The position numbers were made by a program, and so were the translations under genes. The notes beneath the pieces are model-generated. The model did no database searches. It was given only the letters and a program-made list of their open reading frames with translations, and was not told the origin of the DNA. A stretch of 64,000 nucleotides of DNA from Microbacterium maritypicum (lineage in GTDB: Bacteria > Actinomycetota > Actinomycetes > Actinomycetales > Microbacteriaceae), in assembly GCF_041529975.1 (NCBI RefSeq), contig NZ_CP168030.1, positions 3,534,001-3,598,000 on the forward strand, written 5' to 3'. Each line of letters opens with the position of its first letter. The stretch's first letter is position 1. Positions 8,496 through 14,635 of this stretch are shown here, one piece after another.

Positions 8496-9398
8496 ATGTC
8501 CAATGAAGCTGCCCGCGAAGAAGCCGGCGCACACCCCGTCCTCGTCCGCATGCGCGCGATCCGTCCCGAGCTGCGTCCGAGCGAGCAGCGCATCGCCGAC
8601 CTCTTCCTCGCCGATCCCGCGGGCACCGCGGGACTCTCGGTCGCCGAGCTCGCGCAGCGCTGCGACACCTCCACCACCTCGGTCGTGCGATTCTGCAAGC
8701 GGCTCGGCTACGAGCACGTGCGGGAGCTGCGCAACCACGTCCTGCGCGATGTGGAACGCGAGACCTTCGACACGGCAGCCCTCCCCGCCGTCTCCGGCGA
8801 CATCGACCGCAACGACACCCTGGCCGACATCGTCGCCAAGGTCTCGCTCGCCGAGACGCTCTCCCTCGCCGACACCGCGAAGGTACTCGACACCGAATCG
8901 TTGCGCGCCTCGGTGGAAGCCATCACGTCGTCGACCAGGGTCGACATCTTCGGCGTGGGCGCGAGTTCCATCGTCGGGCTCGACCTGCAGCGCAAGCTCA
9001 CCCGTATCGGTCGCACGGCGCTGGACTGGTCCGACCCGCATGCCGCCTGGACCTCGGCGGCGACCCTCGGACCGGGGAACGTCGCGATCGCGGTGTCGCA
9101 CAGCGGCGCCACCACCGACACGATCGAGTTCCTCCTGCTCGCCCGTCGGGCAGGCGCCACGACCATCGCGATCACCAACCACGCCGGGGCACCGCTGGCC
9201 GATCAGGCCGACATCGTGCTCACGACGGCCGCCCGCGAGACGGGGTTCCGCTCGGGTGCACTCGGCAGCCGGATCGCGCAGCTCATGGTGGTCGACTGCA
9301 TCTTCATCGGCGTCGCCCAGTCGAACTACGACCGCTCGATGGAGGCGCTGCGCGACACGTTCGCCGCCGTGCACCGCGTGCGGGCGGCTGGGGCGTGA
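8496..9398 (+). CDS. RpiR-family transcriptional regulator with SIS domain (MurR-like)
   Basis: 300 residues. The N-terminal HTH_6 domain (about residues 15-90) carries the RpiR block SVAELAQRCDTSTTSVVRFCKRLGY. The C-terminal SIS sugar-phosphate isomerase-fold domain (about 130-260) has GVGASSIVGLDLQRKL and SHSGATTDTIEF. MurR, the MurNAc-6-phosphate-responsive repressor of E. coli, has this architecture. Here the gene diverges from the murQ/anmK operon, so MurNAc-6-phosphate is the likely ligand (inference). RBS GGAG lies five bases before the ATG. The stop overlaps the MFS gene start as GTGA. Confidence 0.9.
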   Translation: MSNEAAREEAGAHPVLVRMRAIRPELRPSEQRIADLFLADPAGTAGLSVAELAQRCDTSTTSVVRFCKRLGYEHVRELRNHVLRDVERETFDTAALPAVSGDIDRNDTLADIVAKVSLAETLSLADTAKVLDTESLRASVEAITSSTRVDIFGVGASSIVGLDLQRKLTRIGRTALDWSDPHAAWTSAATLGPGNVAIAVSHSGATTDTIEFLLLARRAGATTIAITNHAGAPLADQADIVLTTAARETGFRSGALGSRIAQLMVVDCIFIGVAQSNYDRSMEALRDTFAAVHRVRAAGA

Positions 9399-10540
9399 CG
9401 AACGCGGGGCGCGCACGGGCGGGGCTGTTCACCGCATTCGCGGGGCTCGGTGTCACGGCGGCCTTCGTCCCGGCGATACTCCCCCGCGCCGAGGGGGCGA
9501 TCGGGGCCGACCTCAGCGCCGCCGTGCCCGCCCTGTTCGCGGGGCTGCTGGTGGGCGTGCTGGTCTCCGGTCCGCTCCTGATCCGCCGACCGCCCCAGAC
9601 CACGCTCATCCTCGGCAGCGCGCTTCAGGCTGCCGCCGTCATCGCTGTGGCGGCGGCGAGCACGCCCGGGGTGTTCATCGCCGCGGCGATCGTCGCCGGT
9701 TTCGGGTTCGGGCTGGTCGAGGCCTCGGGCTCGGTGGCGGCGAAGTCCCTGGCTGTCGGCAGCGCGACGGGACTGCTGAGCGCACTGCTGGGGACGGTCG
9801 CGGTGTGCGCTGCCGTCACGCCGCTGCTCGTCGCCCTCGGGTCGGACGTGCGCCCGGCTCTCGGCATCCTCGCGGTGGTGCCCCTCGTCACGATCGTGAT
9901 GCTCGCCGGCCCGACTCCTGCGGCCTCCCTTGCCGAAGCTCCTGCGCATCGCGACGTGCGCGGGCTCCTCGTGCTGCTGCCGTTCGCGGCGGCGCTGCCG
10001 CTCTACGTCGGCGTCGAGACCGTGCTGTCGGGCTGGTCGGCCGTGATCCCGGAGCGGATCCTCGATGTCGATCCGGCTCTCGCCGCGCTCGGAACCTCGG
10101 CGTTCTGGACCCTGATGGCCATCGGACGCTTCGGCGCGGCGGCCCTGCGTCGGGCCTCCGTCTCGCCGATCGTGATCCTCGCCACCGCGACGAGCGGAGC
10201 GGCCGTCCTGATGGCCGCGGCCGGGATGCTCGTGAGGTCCGCGCCGGTGGGCGCACTCATCGCGTTGGCCGCGGTGGTCGTGCTCCTCGCTCCCAGCTAC
10301 GGACTCATCCTGGGGCTCGCCCTCGACCGCCTCGATCCGGCTCGCAGCGCTGCCGTGACCGGTGCGCTCGTGGCCTGCGGCGCGGTCGGCGGCACGTTCG
10401 TCCCCACGTTGATCCTGCTGGTCGGCCGCGACCCGGCATCGAGCACGACGTTCTTCGTGTCTGCTGCCCTCTGTGCGCTCGTGCCGGTGCTGGTGCTGAT
10501 CGCGGCGCGATCCCGCGTCACGGCACCGACGACCGACTGA
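9395..10540 (+). CDS. MFS transporter coupled to the RpiR regulator
   Basis: 381 residues, about 12 membrane helices and almost no soluble domain. The GTG start overlaps the regulator stop (GTGA), so both are translated from one message. Recognisable MFS features are modest: a conserved glycine-rich helix 4-5 region GFGFGLVEASGSVAAK and a central loop with LAEAPAHRDVRG. I cannot name the substrate. Its position suggests export or import of an amino sugar or muropeptide breakdown product under MurR-type control. AmpG, the anhMurNAc-disaccharide permease of proteobacteria, is also an MFS protein, but I see no specific AmpG motif. Confidence 0.8.
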   Translation: MTNAGRARAGLFTAFAGLGVTAAFVPAILPRAEGAIGADLSAAVPALFAGLLVGVLVSGPLLIRRPPQTTLILGSALQAAAVIAVAAASTPGVFIAAAIVAGFGFGLVEASGSVAAKSLAVGSATGLLSALLGTVAVCAAVTPLLVALGSDVRPALGILAVVPLVTIVMLAGPTPAASLAEAPAHRDVRGLLVLLPFAAALPLYVGVETVLSGWSAVIPERILDVDPALAALGTSAFWTLMAIGRFGAAALRRASVSPIVILATATSGAAVLMAAAGMLVRSAPVGALIALAAVVVLLAPSYGLILGLALDRLDPARSAAVTGALVACGAVGGTFVPTLILLVGRDPASSTTFFVSAALCALVPVLVLIAARSRVTAPTTD

Positions 10541-10585
10541 CTTCCCCTCCCCCCTTTCCGGGTATCGAAGACCTTTCCACGGATG

Positions 10586-10596
10586 CCGGAATACCG
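10586..10596 (+). promoter_or_regulatory. 11-mer shared by the upstream regions of both coiled-coil membrane protein loci
   Basis: CCGGAATACCG occurs here, 75 bases before the TTG start at 10661, and again at 55842-55852, 45 bases before the related gene at 55887. An exact 11-mer match between two short intergenic regions is unlikely by chance, so a shared regulator or sigma factor element is possible. Confidence 0.35.
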
Positions 10597-10660
10597 CAGG
10601 TCGCCTCGGCAGATGCGGCGTAACGTCGATTCTGAACCCGCCCGCGTCAAGGGGAGCCCG

Positions 10661-10867
10661 TTGTCCACTGAAGTCCTCGCGATCATCATCAGCGCCGTCG
10701 GCGTCGTACTCACCCTCGGCACCAGCCTCTTCGCCGCCGGCGCCTGGTTGATCCGCCGCTTCGACGACCGCATCGACGCGATCGCCGCCGACGTCACCGA
10801 CCTGAAGATCTCCGTCGCGCGCCTCGAAGGCCCGCCGCGGCACCTCATCACCGCGGGAAGAGGATGA
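10661..10867 (+). CDS. Small membrane protein, hendecad family, copy 1 (no expanded repeats)
   Basis: 68 residues. One N-terminal membrane helix (about residues 5-27, VLAIIISAVGVVLTLGTSLFA type) is followed by a basic-acidic amphipathic segment RRFDDRIDAIAADVTDLK and a short tail LEGPPRHLITAGRG shared with the two downstream genes. The TTG start is chosen because GGGGAG lies five bases upstream and because the reading then aligns residue for residue with the paralogues; an ATG 26 codons upstream is the alternative. It lacks the extra DEKLS repeat units of copies 2 and 3. Function unknown. Confidence 0.7.
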   Translation: MSTEVLAIIISAVGVVLTLGTSLFAAGAWLIRRFDDRIDAIAADVTDLKISVARLEGPPRHLITAGRG

Positions 10868-10871
10868 CCCC

Positions 10872-11144
10872 GTGACCACGGAGACCCTCACCATCGTCAT
10901 CAGCGCGATCGGCATCGTGCTCACCCTCGGCGCGAGCCTTTTCGCCGCCGGCGCGTGGATGATTCGCCGCATCGACGACCGCATCGACGCCGTCGACGAG
11001 AAACTCAGCACCCGCATCGATGCGGTCGACGAGAAGCTCAGCTCTCGGATCGACGCGGTCGCCGCCGACGTCACCGACCTGAAGATCTCGGTGGCGCGCC
11101 TCGAAGGACCGCCACGGCACCTGCTCACGGCAGGGAGGGGATAA
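10872..11144 (+). CDS. Small membrane protein, hendecad family, copy 2 (two full repeats)
   Basis: 90 residues. N-terminal helix (about 7-31) followed by the 11-residue unit RIDAVDEKLST at 37-47 and RIDAVDEKLSS at 48-58, then a degenerate unit and the common tail. Spacing of hydrophobic residues (I, V, L at 2/5/9 of each unit) indicates a continuous amphipathic coiled coil on the cytoplasmic side, probably oligomerising. GTG start with AGAGG eight bases upstream. It lies four bases after copy 1 and four before copy 3, so one transcript is likely. Function unknown. Confidence 0.78.
   Translation: MTTETLTIVISAIGIVLTLGASLFAAGAWMIRRIDDRIDAVDEKLSTRIDAVDEKLSSRIDAVAADVTDLKISVARLEGPPRHLLTAGRG
10980..11078 (+). 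repeat. 33-bp coding tandem repeats in copy 2
   Basis: Three in-frame 33-base units (two well conserved, one diverged) encode the 11-residue hendecads. The unit is identical in type to the one in the next gene at 11257-11388, where there are three conserved plus one diverged. Confidence 0.8.
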
Positions 11145-11148
11145 CACC

Positions 11149-11451
11149 GTGACCACGGAGACTTGGACCATCGTCGTCAGCGCGATCGGCATCGTACTCA
11201 CCCTCGGCGCGAGCCTTTTCGCCGCCGGCGCGTGGATGATCCGCCGCATCGGCGACCGCATCGACGCCGTCGACGAGAAGCTCAGCACCCGTATCGATGC
11301 CGTCGACGAGAAGCTCAGCACCCGTATCGATGCCGTCGACGAGAAGCTCAGCTCTCGGATCGACGCGGTCGCCGCCGACGTCACCGACCTGAAGATCTCC
11401 GTCGCCCGCCTCGAAGGACCGCCGCGGCACCTGCTCACGGCGAGTCGCTGA
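11149..11451 (+). CDS. Small membrane protein, hendecad family, copy 3 (three full repeats)
   Basis: 100 residues, near-identical to copy 2 at DNA level over most of its length, which indicates a recent tandem duplication of a roughly 280-base block. The difference is one extra 33-base unit: RIDAVDEKLST twice, then RIDAVDEKLSS, then the diverged unit and tail. One membrane helix spans about residues 7-31. GTG start with GGGAGGGG upstream. The tail ends LLTASR instead of LLTAGRG. Function unknown; topology suggests a membrane-anchored coiled-coil scaffold or adaptor. Confidence 0.78.
   Translation: MTTETWTIVVSAIGIVLTLGASLFAAGAWMIRRIGDRIDAVDEKLSTRIDAVDEKLSTRIDAVDEKLSSRIDAVAADVTDLKISVARLEGPPRHLLTASR
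11257..11388 (+). repeat. 33-bp coding tandem repeats in copy 3
   Basis: Four in-frame 33-base units, three well conserved and the last diverged. Units two and three start with almost the same DNA, as expected of slippage or unequal exchange changing copy number. Confidence 0.8.
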
Positions 11452-11469
11452 GCAGCGTTCCGGTACGAC

Positions 11470-12372
11470 CTACCGCAGCACGAGGGCGGCGGCGCCGATA
11501 AGGGGCCCTTCGTCACCCAGCCCCGAGCGCACCACGCGGGTGCGCCGGGAGTATTCGTGCACCGCACTGGCGGTGAGCGCCTGCTGCACGAGGTCGATGT
11601 AGTCCGCAGACACCCGCGAGAAACCGCCGCCGATGGCGACCACGTCGAGGTCGACCAGGGTCGCGGCGTCCGCCAGCGCCTCTCCCACCGCTCGGGCCGA
11701 GCGCTCGATCGCCGAGCGAGCGACGGTGTCGCCGGCCGCTGCGTCGCGCGCGAGGTCTTCGCCCGTGGTGCCGGTCCAGCCCTGCTCCTGCGCCCAGGAC
11801 GCACTCGCCGGCCCGGAGGCGATCTCCTCGAGGGTCAGCCCGCCCTCACGGCGCACCTGTCCGAGGTGTCCGGCGTTGCCTGTCGCACCGGGGATGTACG
11901 ACCCGTTCGCGACGAAGCCGCCGCCGACGCCGGTCGAGACGACGATCGACAACGACGCACCGGCACCCTGCGTCGCCCCGAGCCAGGATTCGGCGAGCGC
12001 GAGTGCACCGCCATCGTGGCCGAGGACGGTGCGCACGTCGCGCCCCATGACCGTGGATGCTGCGGCGCGAACCGCCTCAGCGAGCGCGAAGCCGCGCGCG
12101 AGCGGCATGTTGACCGGCATGATCGTGCCGAGGGTCCGGTCGACGGGGCCGGCGCTCCCCGCGCCCGCGCCGACGAGCTCGGCATCCGCGGGCAGGGCGG
12201 CGAGCGCGTGCTCGACGATCGCGATGACGGCGGCGTTCAAAGACTCGACCGTGGCTTCACGCCCGGTCGCCTGCCGGCTGCGGCTGCCCGTGCCGAGCAC
12301 ACCGTCCTCCGCGACGAGCGCGGCCTCCATCTTCGTGCCGCCGACGTCGACGGCCAGTGCGTAGCGCGTCAC
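11470..12372 (-). CDS. ROK-family sugar kinase or ROK-fold protein without the zinc motif
   Basis: 300 residues. The N-terminal ATP phosphate motif DVGGTKMEAAL (residues 8-18) and GHDGGALALAESWLG with the catalytic-type Asp are typical of ROK kinases. STGVGGGFVANG and ATGNAGHLG follow. After GHLG the usual CxCGxxGCxE zinc cluster is absent and replaced by a cysteine-free REGGLTLEEIASG. ROK enzymes without the cluster exist, so it may still phosphorylate a hexose or N-acetylhexosamine, but specificity is uncertain. The GTG start overlaps the pyrE stop as GTGA; the frame extending further upstream belongs to pyrE antisense. Confidence 0.85.
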   Translation of the reverse strand: MTRYALAVDVGGTKMEAALVAEDGVLGTGSRSRQATGREATVESLNAAVIAIVEHALAALPADAELVGAGAGSAGPVDRTLGTIMPVNMPLARGFALAEAVRAAASTVMGRDVRTVLGHDGGALALAESWLGATQGAGASLSIVVSTGVGGGFVANGSYIPGATGNAGHLGQVRREGGLTLEEIASGPASASWAQEQGWTGTTGEDLARDAAAGDTVARSAIERSARAVGEALADAATLVDLDVVAIGGGFSRVSADYIDLVQQALTASAVHEYSRRTRVVRSGLGDEGPLIGAAALVLR

Positions 12373-12929
12373 TGGGGGTCGAGCCCGAGGTCGTCGAGGT
12401 CGAAGGCGGCGCGCCATTCGAGCCCCTCGGCTTCGATGGCGGCCTGCGCGCCGGTCTTGCGGTCGACGATCACGGCGACGGCGACGATCTCGGCGCCTTC
12501 CTTGCGCAGAGCTTCGACGGCCTTGAGCGCCGACTGGCCGGTGGTCGAAGTGTCTTCGAGCACGACGACCCGCTTGCCCTTGACGTCGGCCCCTTCGATC
12601 TGGCGGCCGCGGCCGTGGTCCTTCGGCTCCTTGCGCACGACGAACGCGTCGAGCGGGCGATCGGTGGCGACCGAGGCGTGCAGCACGGAGTTCGCGATCG
12701 GGTCGGCGCCGAGCGTGAGGCCTCCGACGGCCACGACGTCGAGGTCGCCGATCAGGTCGAGCATGATCCGGCCGATCGCGGGGGCGGCGCGGTGGTCCAG
12801 GGTGAGCTTGCGCATGTCGACGTAGTACGTCGCCTTCTTGCCGCTGGAGAGGGTGAAGTCGCCGTGGAACACCGCCTCGTCCTTGATCAGGTCGAGGAGG
12901 GTCTGGCGGTCTGCGTCGAGTGCGGTCAC
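12369..12929 (-). CDS. pyrE: Orotate phosphoribosyltransferase
   Basis: 186 residues. PyrE joins orotate and PRPP to form OMP in pyrimidine synthesis. The PRPP-binding loop VVVLEDTSTTGQSA (near residue 118) is intact, and the N-terminal FTLSSGKKATYYVDMRK block matches the orotate-binding region. The GTG start at 12929 is supported by a leaderless-type -10 hexamer TACACT ending seven bases upstream. It is coupled by GTGA to the ROK gene. Divergent from xthA with only 37 bases between start codons. Confidence 0.96.
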   Translation of the reverse strand: MTALDADRQTLLDLIKDEAVFHGDFTLSSGKKATYYVDMRKLTLDHRAAPAIGRIMLDLIGDLDVVAVGGLTLGADPIANSVLHASVATDRPLDAFVVRKEPKDHGRGRQIEGADVKGKRVVVLEDTSTTGQSALKAVEALRKEGAEIVAVAVIVDRKTGAQAAIEAEGLEWRAAFDLDDLGLDPQ

Positions 12930-12936
12930 GGCATCC

Positions 12937-12942
12937 AGTGTA
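12937..12942 (-). promoter_or_regulatory. -10 hexamer TACACT of pyrE, leaderless type
   Basis: Read on the minus strand, TACACT ends seven bases before the pyrE GTG. This spacing puts the transcription start at or next to the start codon. Confidence 0.55.
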
Positions 12943-12954
12943 GGAGGTGGGCTC

Positions 12955-12960
12955 TAGGCT
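12955..12960 (+). promoter_or_regulatory. -10 hexamer TAGGCT of xthA, leaderless type
   Basis: TAGGCT ends six bases before the ATG at 12967. The GGAGG-like sequence further upstream is too far to act as a ribosome site. Confidence 0.55.
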
Positions 12961-12966
12961 GGATGC

Positions 12967-13812
12967 ATGCGCTTGGCTACCTGGAACGTCAACTCCATCC
13001 GCACCCGCGTCACCCGCACCGTCGAGTTCGCCGTCCGTGAAGACATCGACGTGCTGGCGATGCAGGAGATCAAGTGCAAGCCCGAGCAGTTCCCCTACGG
13101 ACCGTTCGAAGAGGCCGGGTACCACGTCGAGGTGCACGGCCTGAACCAGTGGAACGGCGTCGCGATCGCGAGCCGCCTGCCGATCACCGACGTGCGCACG
13201 GCGTTCGACGGGATGCCGGGGTTCGCGAAGGGACATGAGGGACCGGATGCTCCGCTCGAGGCCCGCGCGCTCGGCGTGATGGTCGACGGGGTTCGGGTGT
13301 GGAGCCTGTACGTGCCGAACGGCCGTTCGCTCGACGACCCGCACTACCTCTACAAGCTGCACTGGCTGGAGCAGCTGAAGAAGTCGACGGCGGCCGAGCT
13401 CTCGGCGAACCCCGACCTGCCGCTCGCTCTGGTCGGCGACTTCAACATCATCCCGTTCGACCACGACAACGGCGATCCCGACATCGTCGTCGGTCGGTCG
13501 ACGCATGTCTCACAGCCCGAGCGCGATGCGTTCTTCGCCTTCGCCGATGCCGGGGTCACCGACGTGGTGCGCCCGCTGCTGCCGGAGGGATTCACCTACT
13601 GGGACTACCAGCGCCTGAAGTTCCCGCGCAACGAGGGAATCCGCATCGACTTCGTCCTGGGTTCGCGCACGCTCGCCGAGGCGGTGACCGGCGCATCGAT
13701 CCACCGGAACGAGCGCAAGGGCGAGCAGCCCAGCGATCACGTGCCTGTGGTCGTCGACCTCGATTTCGGCGGGTCTGCAGAAGACGACGACCTTCCGATG
13801 ATCTTCTCCTGA
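12967..13812 (+). CDS. xthA: Exodeoxyribonuclease III
   Basis: 281 residues, Mg-dependent AP endonuclease/3'-5' exonuclease of base-excision repair. The exonuclease-endonuclease-phosphatase fold is complete: TWNVNSIR at the N terminus, MQEIKC with the metal-binding Glu, the SLYVPNG block, LVGDFNI with catalytic Asp and Asn, and the C-terminal SDHVPVV with the catalytic His. Length is normal. It has its own leaderless-type promoter. The HAD gene follows after 11 bases and may be co-transcribed. Confidence 0.96.
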   Translation: MRLATWNVNSIRTRVTRTVEFAVREDIDVLAMQEIKCKPEQFPYGPFEEAGYHVEVHGLNQWNGVAIASRLPITDVRTAFDGMPGFAKGHEGPDAPLEARALGVMVDGVRVWSLYVPNGRSLDDPHYLYKLHWLEQLKKSTAAELSANPDLPLALVGDFNIIPFDHDNGDPDIVVGRSTHVSQPERDAFFAFADAGVTDVVRPLLPEGFTYWDYQRLKFPRNEGIRIDFVLGSRTLAEAVTGASIHRNERKGEQPSDHVPVVVDLDFGGSAEDDDLPMIFS

Positions 13813-13823
13813 CGGCTGCTTCC

Positions 13824-14633
13824 GTGACCGTGCGGCTGATCGCCACCGATCTCGACGGCACGCTGCTCGACTCCTCATCCGCGGTCACGCCGCGCACCCG
13901 CGCTGCGCTCGACGCGGCTCGCGAACGCGGCATCCACGTCATTCCCGTCACCGCACGCCAGCCGATCGGACTGCGGGCGATCGCGGCCGGTGCGGGTTTC
14001 GACGGCTGGGCGCTGTGCAGCAACGGCGCCTATGCCGTGCGTCTGGACGACGGGCGGATGCTGTTCGCCGAAGAGCTTCCACCGGACACGATCCGCACGC
14101 TGGTCGAGACGCTGCGCGCCAGCATTCCCGGCCTGCTCTTCGCGAGTGTGCGGGAGGCCGGCGAGACCTTCGTGGCGCAGGACGGCTACGCCGAGATCGC
14201 GCAGCTCTCCGACCACAAGCGCGACCCTCGAACGATGGGTGGCGTGCCGCTCGAGCAGGTGCTCGCGGCGCCGAGTCTGAAGCTCGTCATCCGGCATCCG
14301 GAACTCGCCCCTGCCGCTCTCTTCGACACGCTGCGCAACCTCGGGCTGACCGGGTTCGAGGCGACCCTGTCGGGCGCTCCGTTCGTCGAGGTGATGGCCG
14401 AGGGCGTCACGAAGGCCACCGGCCTCGCCCGTCTGTGCGAGCACCTCGGCATCGACCGCGCCGATGTCGTGGCGTTCGGCGACGCGCTCAACGACGTCGA
14501 GATGCTGCGCTGGGCCGGGCGCGGTGTCGCCATGGCCCATGCGGAACCCGTGGTTCAGGACGCGGCCGACGAGACGACCTCTTCGAACGACGACGACGGC
14601 GTGGCACAGGTGATCGAGCGGCTGCTCGGCTGA
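13824..14633 (+). CDS. Cof-type HAD phosphatase
   Basis: 269 residues. HAD motif I is DLDGTLLDS (Asp nucleophile near residue 8), motif II falls around VIPVTARQP, and the C-terminal GDALNDVEML is motif IV, all as in the Cof/YbiV subclass with a C2 cap (about residues 85-190). Such proteins dephosphorylate sugar phosphates, FMN or PLP with broad specificity. The GTG at 13824 is taken as start; a second GTG two codons on is equally possible. It converges on the surface-protein gene with two bases between the stops. Confidence 0.9.
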   Translation: MTVRLIATDLDGTLLDSSSAVTPRTRAALDAARERGIHVIPVTARQPIGLRAIAAGAGFDGWALCSNGAYAVRLDDGRMLFAEELPPDTIRTLVETLRASIPGLLFASVREAGETFVAQDGYAEIAQLSDHKRDPRTMGGVPLEQVLAAPSLKLVIRHPELAPAALFDTLRNLGLTGFEATLSGAPFVEVMAEGVTKATGLARLCEHLGIDRADVVAFGDALNDVEMLRWAGRGVAMAHAEPVVQDAADETTSSNDDDGVAQVIERLLG

Positions 14634-14635
14634 GT

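Noticed and set aside
10980..11388. CRISPR-like array of short repeats
   Set aside because: Units are contiguous without spacers, keep frame and encode a coiled coil; no cas genes are present.
9326..11804. Two long minus-strand open frames (9326-11128 and 10848-11804) opposite the MFS and hendecad genes
   Set aside because: They are complements of the 33-base repeats and of membrane-protein codons; the repeats simply stay open in several frames.
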